Below are positions 1 to 7,966 of a stretch of DNA of 64,000 nt, one piece after another. The translations under genes and the position numbers were made by a program. Source of the stretch: Heyndrickxia shackletonii (GTDB lineage Bacteria; Bacillota; Bacilli; Bacillales; Bacillaceae_C); NCBI RefSeq assembly GCF_001420715.1, contig NZ_LJJC01000004.1, forward strand, positions 649,734-713,733, read 5' to 3'. The notes beneath the pieces are model-generated. The model saw only the letters and a program-made list of their open reading frames with translations, made no database searches and was not told the origin of the DNA. The first letter of the stretch is position 1. Each line of letters opens with the position of its first letter.

Positions 1-442
1 GGACATGTTATATGAATCCATGTATGTAGAAGAAGGGAAGCCAGCCCTAAGTAGAGATATATTAAAGGAACCTGCAATTGAAAAATATCTTAAAGATTGG
101 GGGCGTGATACCGACCGTGCTCTAATTTCCGTGAACGAAAGCAATCAACCACTTGGAGCAATTTGGATTCGTCTTTTTAGTAAGGAGGACGGCGGTTATG
201 GGTTTATTGATGAGGAGACGCCTGAGTTAGGGATTGCTCTGATACCTGAAGCACGGGGAAAGGGCATAGGTAAAAAATTGATGAGGGAAATGTTCCAGCT
301 TGCAAAGTCGAGTGGATATAAAGCACTTTCCCTCAGCGTTAATCCTCAGAATGTACCAGCGTTAAACATGTATGAAATGAATGGATTTATCAAAATTGGT
401 GCAGATGATGGCGGGTCATGGGTGATGAAAAAAGAATTATAG
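1..442 (+). CDS. GNAT family N-acetyltransferase, 5' end cut by window
   Basis: C-terminal part of an acetyl-CoA-dependent N-acetyltransferase. The acetyl-CoA loop is visible as IPEARGKGIGKKLM, followed by the usual SVNPQNVPALNMYEMNGF segment of the last strand and helix. The first ATG (position 5) falls at a point that in relatives is about 20-30 residues into the protein (LYESMYVEEGKPAL), so I infer the true start lies before the window. The substrate cannot be told from sequence. The gene ends against a bidirectional terminator shared with the convergent ywnA gene. Confidence 0.85.
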   Translation, partial: DMLYESMYVEEGKPALSRDILKEPAIEKYLKDWGRDTDRALISVNESNQPLGAIWIRLFSKEDGGYGFIDEETPELGIALIPEARGKGIGKKLMREMFQLAKSSGYKALSLSVNPQNVPALNMYEMNGFIKIGADDGGSWVMKKEL

Positions 443-446
443 TGAA

Positions 447-484
447 GCAATAAAGACATTCTGCAGAAGGAATGTCTTTATTGC
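447..484. terminator. bidirectional intrinsic terminator
   Basis: A perfect 15-bp stem (447-461 with 470-484, loop 8 nt) lies between the convergent GNAT and ywnA genes. A- and T-rich flanks on both sides suit termination in both directions. It overlaps the last codons of ywnA. Confidence 0.8.
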
Positions 485-915
485 TTTGCATTTTCTTTTT
501 CTAAAATATCCTTCACTACATCCTCTATCGTAATATTCACTAGTGCTTTTTCCAAAGCGGATTGCGCGGTAGTAAAAATCGGGACAATGGCACTTTGAAT
601 GTTTCTGCCGACTAAACAATCTGGGTTCGGATGTTCATGCATGCCGAATAATTCCTTCTCAGGTACGACATCTACCGCTCTATAGACATCCAATAAAGTG
701 ATCTCTGAAAGTTTCTTTGCAAGCTCTGCCCCTGCCACTCCGGGTCGAACCTTGACGAGTCCTGCGTTTTTTAACATTCCCATAATTTTACGAATAACAA
801 CTGGATTCGTGTTTACACTACTAGCGATAAATTCTGAGGAATTTACCGTGTTCTTGTTTATTTCCAGTAGCGATAATATATGAATTCCGACAGCAAAACG
901 GCTGCTTATAGACAT
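478..915 (-). CDS. ywnA: Rrf2-family transcriptional regulator, YwnA-like
   Basis: A 145-aa DNA-binding repressor-type protein of the Rrf2 family. The N-terminal winged helix-turn-helix contains SVNTNPVVIRKIMGMLKNAG, followed by the family wing and dimer helix. It has one cysteine in a HPNPDCLVG segment rather than the three-cysteine cluster of Fe-S Rrf2 proteins. This matches B. subtilis YwnA, so iron-sulfur sensing is unlikely. It is transcribed divergently from the ywnB-like gene, with three matching palindromes between them, so autoregulation and control of ywnB are the natural inference. The inducer is unknown; a thiol- or electrophile-reactive signal through the lone cysteine is possible. 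Confidence 0.9.
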   Translation of the reverse strand: MSISSRFAVGIHILSLLEINKNTVNSSEFIASSVNTNPVVIRKIMGMLKNAGLVKVRPGVAGAELAKKLSEITLLDVYRAVDVVPEKELFGMHEHPNPDCLVGRNIQSAIVPIFTTAQSALEKALVNITIEDVVKDILEKENAKQ

Positions 916-947
916 GATTTCACCTTCGTTTATATCGATTATTTGTT

Positions 948-1051
948 ATTATACCATATCAAATGTAACAAAATTAGTTACAACAATCAAAAATGGATTG
1001 ACAAAGCTTAACCTGTAACTTATATTATTACATGTAATCATTTTAGTTACA
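948..1051. promoter_or_regulatory. divergent ywnA/ywnB promoter region with three operators
   Basis: The ywnB promoter is near consensus: TTGACA at 998-1003, a 17-nt spacer, and TATATT at 1021-1026. On the minus strand TATAAT at 948-953 preceded by TG (extended -10) fits ywnA. Three palindromes of the form TGTAAC-N7-GTTACA lie here: 964-982 (perfect), 1014-1032 (covers the ywnB -10) and 1033-1051 (just downstream). Their placement over both promoters suggests they are the YwnA binding sites. Confidence 0.8.
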
Positions 1052-1071
1052 ACTTAAAAGGAGTGTTCATA

Positions 1072-1710
1072 ATGAAAATTGGAATTATCGGTGCAACTGG
1101 TAAAGCAGGAAGCCTTATTTTAAAAGAAGCTGTGGAAAGAGGACATGAGGTTACTGCAATTGTTCGAAATGCAGCAAAAATTCAAAATCAAGACATTAAA
1201 GTTTTAGAAAAGGATATTTTTGATTTAAAATCCGAAGATCTAAAAGAATTCGACGTAGTAGTAAATGCATTTAATGCAGCACCTGGACAAGAAGAAAAAC
1301 ATATTGAAGCGGGAAAAGTGTTAATTGATGCATTGAAAAATCTTCCGCAAACGAGACTGCTCGTAGTTGGTGGGGCAGGAAGCTTGTTTACGGATGAAAG
1401 CAAAACCGTACGCGTATTAGAAACACCTGATTTTCCGGCAGCTTATTTCCCAACTGCCTCTAACATGGCTAAAAACCTTGAAGACCTACAATCAAGTGGT
1501 ATCAACTGGACTTATATTAGCCCATCTGCTTTCTTTGACCCTCAAGGAAAACGAACAGGTTCATATCAAAAAGGAAAAGATCAGCTCTTAGTTAATTCTA
1601 AAGGAGAAAGCTATATTAGTTATCCAGATTATGCAATCGCAATGGTAGATGAGATTGAAAGTCCTGCTCATGTGAATGAGAGATTTACGGTTGTTGGAGA
1701 AGCAGAATAA
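1072..1710 (+). CDS. ywnB: NAD(P)-binding oxidoreductase, YwnB-like
   Basis: A 212-aa atypical short-chain dehydrogenase with an N-terminal Rossmann glycine motif (GIIGATGKAG) and no clear SDR catalytic tetrad. It is the NmrA/BVR-B-like type that includes B. subtilis YwnB. The start at 1072 is preferred over the in-frame GTG at 1063 because AAAAGGAG ends about nine bases before it, and the protein then begins directly with the Rossmann strand. It is controlled by a strong promoter with overlapping palindromes and is probably repressed by the neighbouring Rrf2 regulator. The physiological substrate is unknown. Confidence 0.9.
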   Translation: MKIGIIGATGKAGSLILKEAVERGHEVTAIVRNAAKIQNQDIKVLEKDIFDLKSEDLKEFDVVVNAFNAAPGQEEKHIEAGKVLIDALKNLPQTRLLVVGGAGSLFTDESKTVRVLETPDFPAAYFPTASNMAKNLEDLQSSGINWTYISPSAFFDPQGKRTGSYQKGKDQLLVNSKGESYISYPDYAIAMVDEIESPAHVNERFTVVGEAE

Positions 1711-1779
1711 AAAAAGACCTTTCGTTGTAGAGTGGTTTCGTTTCGGTGGAGAAACATACCAAATAGTATGCTAATTAGC

Positions 1780-1811
1780 AGACCAAATCGCATATGATTT
1801 GGTCTCTTATT
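1780..1811 (+). terminator. ywnB terminator hairpin, target of the intron
   Basis: Stem AGACCAAATC (1780-1789) pairs with GATTTGGTCT (1796-1805) and is followed by CTTATT. The intron starts immediately after. Removing the intron joins TTATT to TTCCTCC and restores a longer T-rich tail. Insertion behind a terminator stem is the known target preference of group IIC introns. Confidence 0.8.
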
Positions 1812-3707
1812 GTGCGCCCGGCATGGGTGTAGTCTCTAGGGTGAAAGTCCCGAACTGTGAAGGCAGAAGTAGCAGTTAGCTTAACGCAAGGGTGTCCGTG
1901 GTGACGCGGAATCTGAAGGAAGCGAGCGGCAAACTTCCGGTCTGAGGAACACGAACTTCATACAAGGCTAGGTATCATTGGATGAGTTTGCAATACAAAA
2001 CAAAGTCCTTTCTGCCGAAGGTGATACAAAGTAAATGAAGCAGATAGATGGAAGGAAAGATTGCACTCTTACCCGGGGAGGTCTGGTTGATACGCCAAGT
2101 ACACTTGGTAACCTATCTAGTAATGGATAGCTGAACAATCAGAAGTCAGAAGAAGTCGTAGTACTTGGTTTGCTCGAGAGAATCAAGGAAGGACTGAACC
2201 ATTTTAGGAGAACAAACACTCGGCAAACGGTTCTTTATGTATGAAAGCAGAAAATTCTTACGGAACCTACCTGAAAGGAAGAAATGGTGAATTCCATGGG
2301 GGACTTCGGGAGGGCTTAGTAAAGAACCCACTTAATGAGAATGTATTGTTCACGTAGAAAGGATAAATCTCAATGTTAATGGAACGAATGCTGTCACGGG
2401 AAAATCTTTTACTGGCATTAAAGCGAGTAGAAAAGAACAAAGGAAGTCATGGAGTAGACAATATGTCCGTAAAAGACCTACGAAGACATATTCTCGAAAC
2501 GTGGGATACACTTAAAACATCCTTAATGGAGGGTACTTATCAACCTTCTCCTGTCCGTCGGGTTGAAATCCCAAAACCGAACGGTGGAGTAAGGTTATTA
2601 GGTATCCCAACCGTGACAGACCGTTTCATCCAACAGGCGATTACTCAGATTTTAACCCCTATCTTCGACCCGACTTTTTCAACACAGAGCTATGGTTTTC
2701 GACCAAACAAACGAGGTCATGACGGTGTTAGACAAGCGAAGAAATATATCGAAGAGGGATACCGATGGGTAGTCGACATGGACTTGGAGAAATTCTTTGA
2801 TAAAGTCAATCATGATAGATTAATGCGGACTCTATCCAAAAGGATTCAAGACAGAACGCTCCTATCACTAATTCGGAAGTATCTACAGTCTGGCATTATG
2901 ATTAATGGAGTCATAACGAAATCCGAGGAGGGTACGCCCCAAGGTGGACCATTAAGTCCTTTACTCTCCAATATCGTTCTAGATGAACTAGACAAAGAGT
3001 TAGAAAAGAGAGGGCACAAGTTTGTCCGATACGCAGATGATTGTAATATCTACGTAAAATCGAGAAGAGCCGGAGAGCGAGTAATGGACTCGATTACTAC
3101 TTTCATTGAATTTACTCTAAAACTAAAGGTGAATCGAGAAAAGTCAGCTGTAGACAGACCTTGGAAAAGAAAGTTTTTAGGTTTTAGCTTCACATTTCAT
3201 AAGAAACCGAAGGTGCGGATGTCAAACCAAAGTATTCAACGTGTCAAGAAACGGATACGAGAATTAACTTCAAGGTCAAAACCAATTCCAATGGATTATA
3301 GAATAGAGAAGCTGAATCAATATTTGATTGGCTGGTGCGGATATTATGCATTAGCAGATACACCCACTATTTTCAAAGAATTAGACGAATGGATTAGAAG
3401 GCGTCTCAGAATGTGCCAATGGAAAGAATGGAAGAAACCAAAAACCAAAGTAAGAAAACTCATTGGATTAGGGATTCCAAAAGAGAAGGCATACGAATGG
3501 GGAAACTCTAGAAAGAAATATTGGAGAATAGCCAGAAGCCCAATCCTACAGAAAACCCTCACAAACTCCTATTGGGAGATGCGAGGGCTGAAGAGTCTTT
3601 ATGTGAGATATTCTCAACTACGTCAGACATAAATGGAACCGCCGTATACGGAACCGTACGTACGGTGGTGTGAGAGGTCGGGGGTTAGTCACCTCCTCCT
3701 ACTCGAT
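1812..3707 (+). mobile_element. group IIC intron (GsI-IIC-like)
   Basis: A self-splicing retroelement of about 1.9 kb. The 5' end GTGCGCCCGG at 1812 is the expected GTGYG-type splice site. The conserved domain I text (GGTGAAAGTCCCGAAC) follows, and the reverse transcriptase lies in domain IV. Downstream of the ORF, 3633-3672 carries domain V (ACCGCCGTATACGG, then CGTACGTACGGTGGT, containing the CGC triad seen in IIC introns). The 3' end CTACTCGAT falls at 3699-3707. The element looks complete and probably active. Its insertion does not break a gene. Confidence 0.9.
2373..3632 (+). CDS. ltrA: group II intron reverse transcriptase/maturase
   Basis: A 419-aa multifunctional protein that helps splice the intron and copies it into new sites. 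The RT core is complete: the fingers region (GGVRLLGIPTVTDRFIQQA), the AxD-type motif VVDMDLEKFFDKVNHD, SEEGTPQGGPLSPLL, and the catalytic YADD in FVRYADDCNIYVKS. The thumb/maturase X domain follows (DRPWKRKFLGFSF to LIGWCGYYALADTP). There is no H-N-H endonuclease domain, as is usual for IIC introns. Length and sequence resemble the Geobacillus GsI-IIC RT closely along the whole protein. It is located in intron domain IV and is expressed from the intron. Confidence 0.95.
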   Translation: MLMERMLSRENLLLALKRVEKNKGSHGVDNMSVKDLRRHILETWDTLKTSLMEGTYQPSPVRRVEIPKPNGGVRLLGIPTVTDRFIQQAITQILTPIFDPTFSTQSYGFRPNKRGHDGVRQAKKYIEEGYRWVVDMDLEKFFDKVNHDRLMRTLSKRIQDRTLLSLIRKYLQSGIMINGVITKSEEGTPQGGPLSPLLSNIVLDELDKELEKRGHKFVRYADDCNIYVKSRRAGERVMDSITTFIEFTLKLKVNREKSAVDRPWKRKFLGFSFTFHKKPKVRMSNQSIQRVKKRIRELTSRSKPIPMDYRIEKLNQYLIGWCGYYALADTPTIFKELDEWIRRRLRMCQWKEWKKPKTKVRKLIGLGIPKEKAYEWGNSRKKYWRIARSPILQKTLTNSYWEMRGLKSLYVRYSQLRQT

Positions 3708-3823
3708 TTCCTCCTATATATCAACGATTATGTAGCAAGGAAAAACGCAGTCTAAAAAATATTTTGACATTTGTTGTTGTCAACATGTTAATTGTCCTTT
3801 TTGAGCAACCAAAGATAATCAAA

Positions 3824-4010
3824 ATAAGCGGATATTTTCCGGTTATACAGCGGAATAGAGATCGGTTCGGGGGATATAAGCGGAGGTTCTCCGATTAAGC
3901 AAAGCAAAATTACTCATTTTTACGTTTTTTGAAATAATAGTCGGAATTCTTCCGTTTATTTAAGGGATTTTCTGTGTTATTTCGTCATTAAGAGAAATTT
4001 CTCCGCTTAT
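3824..4010. repeat. four-module palindromic element, copy 1
   Basis: Non-coding. Four short palindromic modules of the ATAAGCGGA-N5-TCCG(C)TTAT kind: 3824-3846, 3876-3899, 3938-3959 and about 3988-4010. Modules 1 to 2 and 3 to 4 are both about 51-52 bp apart. The same layout recurs at 25476-25656 and 32737-32917 with a somewhat different core. The rest of 3708-4057 holds no gene. Confidence 0.6.
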
Positions 4011-4057
4011 TTATCAAACTCCCTTTAGCGTCTAATGAACTTCCTTACATATTAAAG

Positions 4058-4089
4058 ACAAAAGCTTGGGAAAAATCCCAAGCTTTTGT
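4058..4089. terminator. strong hairpin terminator
   Basis: A perfect 14-bp stem built on AAAAGCTTGGG/CCCAAGCTTTT, with loop 4072-4075. It sits beyond the 3' end of the leftward excalibur gene and probably ends its transcript. Confidence 0.7.
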
Positions 4090-4231
4090 GTGCTAATTAC
4101 ATGGTTATTCAATGCTACGAAATCTTATGTTATTTGTTCTTTGTAATCGGAACTACTTACTTTCGTTGGAAAGGTCTTTTTTTACAGTTTTTAGAGCAAG
4201 TAACTATCGGCCGATCTTGCACATTTGTTCT

Positions 4232-4501
4232 TTATCGTTCACATGCAATAAAATCATGATCTCGATCCTTATTGGCATTAGCATCATAAAGTGCCTTTGA
4301 TACAAATGGCTTATAGCGCGTTTTTCCACCCTTGTTTTTCACGGAAGCGGAACGGGCAACTCCGCCTTTGTAATCTTTATTCAATGCCTTACAATTTGCA
4401 TATTTTTTGACGGTGGTTTTTGCAGATGCTTCCTTTGATTCTATAACAGAAAAGGAAAGAATGAGCCCAATAGAAAGGAAAATGGCAAGAAGTTTTTTCA
4501 T
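4232..4501 (-). CDS. secreted excalibur-domain protein
   Basis: An 89-aa exported protein. MKKLLAIFLSIGLILSFSV is a clear signal peptide with likely cleavage after ASA. The C-terminal half is an excalibur domain, a small extracellular calcium-binding fold named for its DxDxDGxxCE motif. Here the motif reads as NANKDRDHDFIACER, with the paired cysteine at YANCKALN. The start at 4501 is chosen because AGAGGGA precedes it; the frame is open a further 18 codons but without a ribosome site. Its function is not known. Related domains occur alone or fused to secreted nucleases. Confidence 0.85.
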   Translation of the reverse strand: MKKLLAIFLSIGLILSFSVIESKEASAKTTVKKYANCKALNKDYKGGVARSASVKNKGGKTRYKPFVSKALYDANANKDRDHDFIACER

Positions 4502-4611
4502 GAAGTATCCCTCTTTTTTACTCAAATCATAACTCGATTTTGGAGCAGTTTTCAATATAAAAAAGGATATTTTATAGAAAAATAGAAATTATTTTTAGTG
4601 AGGTGGGGATA

Positions 4612-5054
4612 TTGGCGTTGGATGAGATAAAAGTGGTAGTAGGTGCAGGGGAATTTAACAATAACCCAGGCTGGATACATACACAGGAAAATGAACTTAA
4701 CCTCCTGGACGAACGTACATGGGAAAAACGTTTTAAAGAGGGAACTATCCACGCGATTTTGGCAGAACATGTTTGGGAACATCTTTCCTACCAGGAAGGA
4801 CAGGAAGCAGTCCGAATTTGTTATCGGTATTTAAAACCGAACGGCTATATACGTTGTGCGGTTCCGGATGGTTTTTTTTTCAGATGAGGCCTACCAAGCT
4901 ATTGTAAAGGTTGGCGGTCCTGGCCAAAAAAATCACCCGGCTGCAAGCCATAAAATGGTCTATCATTATCAAACATTAACGGAACTTTTTGTGAGTGCGG
5001 GATTTAAAGTGAATTTACTTGAGTTCTTCGATGAAAATGGAATTTTCCATGAAT
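4612..5054 (+). pseudogene. COG4627-type SAM methyltransferase, 5' part (split gene)
   Basis: N-terminal three quarters of a predicted class I SAM-dependent methyltransferase: VVVGAGEFNNNPGWIHTQ, ILAEHVWEHL, a LKPNGYIRCAVPDG segment, then SHKMVYHYQTLTELF and LLEFFDENGIFHE. Two lesions are present. A run of nine T at 4872-4880 shifts the frame by +1 (eight T would join DGFF to SDEAYQ). After FHE at 5051-5053 the sequence stops resembling the family because a 16-kb element has inserted. The remainder is at 21308-21427. A TTG at 4612 behind GAGGTGGGG is the likely start; a GTG at 4603 is in frame. The shifted frame stays open to 5116 only by running into the element. Confidence 0.85.
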
Positions 5055-5078
5055 TAAAGGTATCTCCACAAATGTTCA

Positions 5079-5200
5079 TGTACATTATTAAAAAAAATAT
5101 CCATATGCTTATATAACATACGTTTTTAACTTATTTATTGTCTGTACATAATTGTTTAACTGTACATAAATAACAGATGTTAACGAATATTTTTGTACAT
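5079..5200. repeat. left-end TGTACA repeats of the mobile element
   Basis: TGTACATTA (5079), TGTACATA (5143), TGTACATA (5161) and TGTACAT (5194) lie within 150 bp of the left junction. Matching TGTACA copies lie at the right end. They are candidate arm sites for the element's recombinases. Confidence 0.6.
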
Positions 5201-5392
5201 TAATTTTTCAAACATATTAAATGGTTAGGGTTAGTGGACTCATGCACCCGGTTCAAAGCCACCAAATCTCGAAGTTTAATAACTACGTTTAGGTAATATA
5301 TGGTGAATTAGGTATAGGCCGTTAAAAATTGTATGTGCGCTAACGGGAAGTTTAGCTGAAATGCTGAATGAGTATGTAGGGGTCCTACCAGC

Positions 5393-5452
5393 AAAAAACA
5401 TACGCTAAGGAAAATGCGATATCAAAAGGGTCCAATTTCCCCACTCTAGGGA
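5393..5452. repeat. CTAAG hairpin repeat, copy A
   Basis: Begins ACATACGCTAAGGAAAATGC and ends in a hairpin AATTTCC/GGAAATT around ACTCTA. It resembles 5923-5987 and 14055-14124 in order of elements. It is non-coding, and I do not recognise the family. Confidence 0.45.
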
Positions 5453-5454
5453 AA

Positions 5455-5640
5455 TTCAGTCTCTTTCAATAAACTTATCCACAACTTAATATTATCTATT
5501 GTATCTTCAAAAGGAATTACTCTGAAAAGCACCGATTTGACATTACCTCCAGACTAACTAAATATCTCCGCAATATCCTCTATAGAACAACCTTTGATAA
5601 TAGGGGTCCCACCAACAAAATACGGTTATCTTAACTCGTA
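5455..5640 (-). pseudogene. decayed fragment with sigma-70 region 4-like helix-turn-helix
   Basis: Reading the minus strand in one frame gives KGCSIEDIAEIFS, a stop, SGGNVKSVLFRV and then LKETEFP before another stop. GxSIEDIAEIxxxSxGNVKSxLFRxR is the pattern of the -35-binding helix-turn-helix of ECF-type sigma factors. I infer a dead sigma-factor fragment. The rest of 5117-6392 holds no intact gene: it contains end repeats, hairpins and unrecognised AT-rich sequence. Confidence 0.4.
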
Positions 5641-5684
5641 AATAGTAAACCTTTGTCTATCAATGGTTTATTCATTGTTGTAAT

Positions 5685-5833
5685 GTAAACAACGTATTCG
5701 TCTTGACAATGAGCTTCGAGTCATCTGATTCTATCCTTTTTGCCCGACACTTGAAAAATGATCGGTTTACCTAACAAGGTTATCTGATGCCTTCTCATTG
5801 TAAAGACATTTCTACGCTGAATACGTTGTTTAC
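5685..5833. repeat. 149-bp segment bounded by perfect 15-bp inverted repeats
   Basis: GTAAACAACGTATTC at 5685-5699 is exactly inverted at 5819-5833. The interior codes for nothing recognisable. It could be a small MITE-like element or two regulatory half-sites. No target duplication is apparent. Confidence 0.5.
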
Positions 5834-5922
5834 AGAGTTAAGATATTGTCTACAATGTAACATTTAGGACCGTTTTCTTTACTTTGTATACTATGAATAG
5901 CACGTTAGATAATCGGAAATTT

Positions 5923-5987
5923 TGTACGCTAAGCAAAATCTACATAGAAATAGCCAAATACATGTACGTTAAGGCATTTGGCTTTAT
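5923..5987. repeat. CTAAG hairpin repeat, copy B
   Basis: TGTACGCTAAGCAAAATC leads into the stem AGCCAAAT (5952-5959)/ATTTGGCT (5976-5983), with TACGTTAAGG in the loop, then TTATG. The order matches 14055-14124. Confidence 0.5.
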
Positions 5988-6392
5988 GTGTTATGTCTAA
6001 TATTTATTTAATGGTCTTAGAGAATTTATAGGTAATTGATGCGAATCAAATTTTACTTTGATTTTGGGAATGAGTTTTGGTTCTAAAATAAAAAGAAATA
6101 TGTTATTTTTTTTAGAATATTTATTAGTACCATAAACGGTCGTTTTTGTTACAGTTAAATAGACCGTAACTATTACAGCGATGTTTTATTAACTTATATA
6201 TATATAATTTCAATTATAGACAAAAATAGACAATGTTCTTAAAAGGACATTTATTTACACTAATAGAATAATAATTCTATGAAAGGAAATATAAGGGAAA
6301 GGAGTATTGTGTAAAGATAACGGCAGTTTTATAGGGGGAAAGAAAATGTAGAAGGTTTTTTATTTAAAACAATACATTACGGAGGTGGTTAG

Positions 6393-7015
6393 ATGAAAAA
6401 AAAAAATTAATAGTTACTATACTCGTATTTATTCCGATATTACTGGTTAGTGTACTACTATTTAAAGATAATCTTATCCCACAAACCTCAGCTTCTAAAG
6501 CCGAAAAAACTAAAACTGAACTATCAATATTAGAAGCAGTTAAACTTGCATATCCATCCGCGTTGAAATGGAATAAGAATGCACAATTATATCAAGCAAT
6601 AAATATAGACTTAGATAAGCCTGGAAAGTCAATTGGGAGCAATGGAAAAAGGAAATATTGGAATGTGAAATTTGTAGTACCAGATACTAACAAGACATTT
6701 TTAGTAACAATCCATGAGGGAAAAGTTGATCAAACGAATGATTTTACTGTAAAAAATACAGATCCTTTTCCAAAACAGGAATTGATAAGATTATCAGATG
6801 TAAAATATGATTCGCCGCAATTACTCAAAAAGGCACTAGAAAAAGGAGGTATTCACCCAGGTAAAGATTGGGCAAAAGGTTATAATTTTATGCTAACCAA
6901 GGATCCAGAAACAAATATCACCTTAATGTTAGTGATCGGTTGGAATAGTGAATACAAGAAAATGGTATCTGTTTATTTTAATGCTACTAATGGCAAATTA
7001 CTTCTTTCGAAATAA
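6393..7015 (+). pseudogene. membrane-anchored exported protein, frameshifted at poly-A
   Basis: A good ribosome site (GGAGGTGG) precedes ATG at 6393, but a run of 11 A directly after it leads to TAA. With 12 A the frame continues as a signal anchor (LIVTILVFIPILLVSVLLF) into the open frame that starts formally at 6563. The mature part is about 180 aa, lysine-rich and without cysteine. Its repeated strand pattern (KRKYWNVKFVVPD, TLMLVIGWNSEYKKMVSVYFN) recalls PepSY-type secreted domains, but I do not assign a family firmly. It is 17 bp upstream of the 3D-domain gene and probably co-transcribed with it. RNA polymerase slippage on A11 could restore the frame in part of the transcripts. Confidence 0.6.
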
Positions 7016-7032
7016 AGGGAGGAATATCAAAA

Positions 7033-7461
7033 TTGAAAAAGATTACATTTTTTATTATAGCATTATTAATTTTTACTGTATCTAACTTCGGTTCAGAATC
7101 ATTTGCTGCCACCAAGCATTCTTATACTGCTCCAGTTGTTACTGCTTATGTAGGTTTAACTTCTGGACATGGAGCTACTTATGGATTTTATAATGTACAA
7201 TATAAAACTATTGCAGTGCATAAAGACAGTTCAAATAAACCTGTTATTCCGTTTGGAACTGATATTAACTGTGATATTGCGCTTCGTTTACCTACAGCTA
7301 GTGGTACCAAATATGTTTCTACTTATAGTGTTACTGATACCGGTGCAGGTTTAGCTGGTGATTGGTTTGATGTTTATTATGGAACAGATAACTCGACGAA
7401 TCGTTATTGGGCCGATCAATTTGGTACAGAAAAAAATGTTTCATATTCTGCTACATTTTAA
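7033..7461 (+). CDS. secreted 3D-domain-like protein
   Basis: A 142-aa exported protein. It has a signal peptide MKKITFFIIALLIFTV with probable cleavage after SFAA. The mature part carries the signature of the 3D (Asp-Asp-Asp) double-psi barrel: IAVHKD...VIPFGTDI, then VTDTGAGLAGDWFDVYYG. This domain is found in cell-wall-cutting proteins such as YocH and MltA-like enzymes. The aspartates in DTG and WFDVYYG are kept, so weak peptidoglycan-lytic activity is plausible. There is no LysM or other wall-binding domain. The start is TTG at 7033 behind AGGGAGG. It lies in cargo of the mobile element, paired with the preceding frameshifted exported protein. Confidence 0.75.
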   Translation: MKKITFFIIALLIFTVSNFGSESFAATKHSYTAPVVTAYVGLTSGHGATYGFYNVQYKTIAVHKDSSNKPVIPFGTDINCDIALRLPTASGTKYVSTYSVTDTGAGLAGDWFDVYYGTDNSTNRYWADQFGTEKNVSYSATF

Positions 7462-7966
7462 GATAGATCATCATGTTGCAACAATGTGACTTTCCTAAAA
7501 ATATTAAAATCGAATTCTTATATTATAAGGTCTGCCGTAAAAATTTATGGTTGACCTTTTTTGTGTGTTTTTACTATATCAGTGTCAGTAACCTGGGTGA
7601 AACGGGAATTTAACCCCTTACTTGTGAAACATATTTAAGAACTGTTCAGAACTTAGATTAAGGTATAATTAGCGAAGCAGTGATACCGCATAGAGGATAT
7701 AGGGATACCGACAAATTATTAGTTGAGTTTGAATGAATCCAGACATTGGTGTAGTAGATGTTTCAAAAAGGTAATTCGCGTTAGGATAGTGCCAGTGCCC
7801 ACATTATCCTGATGCTACTACTTAACAATATGCAGTTTTAGTTTAAGAATCTAATCTAAATAAGTCGATTCTTAAGAGTACGGAAATCGATTTTTTTAAG
7901 TTGAAATTCACTTAGAGTAGAAATGTCAGGGTTTTATCTTCCAAAAAATGTCTTAGCGTGGGTTAT

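Noticed and set aside
3708-3823. Extra gene between the intron and the excalibur gene
   Set aside because: Frames are short and broken; the region is better explained by the palindromic modules.
4112-4300. Plus-strand ORF opposite the excalibur gene
   Set aside because: A shadow of the minus-strand gene, no ribosome site and no domain.
5228-5280. tRNA-like text (GGTTCAAAGCC)
   Set aside because: No acceptor stem, anticodon arm or CCA-proximal pairing around it.
5560-5625. DUF433 antitoxin remnant (GGTPIIKGCSIEDIAEIF)
   Set aside because: The following text NVKSVLFR fits sigma region 4 better, and both calls rest on few residues, so only the sigma-like fragment is listed at low confidence.
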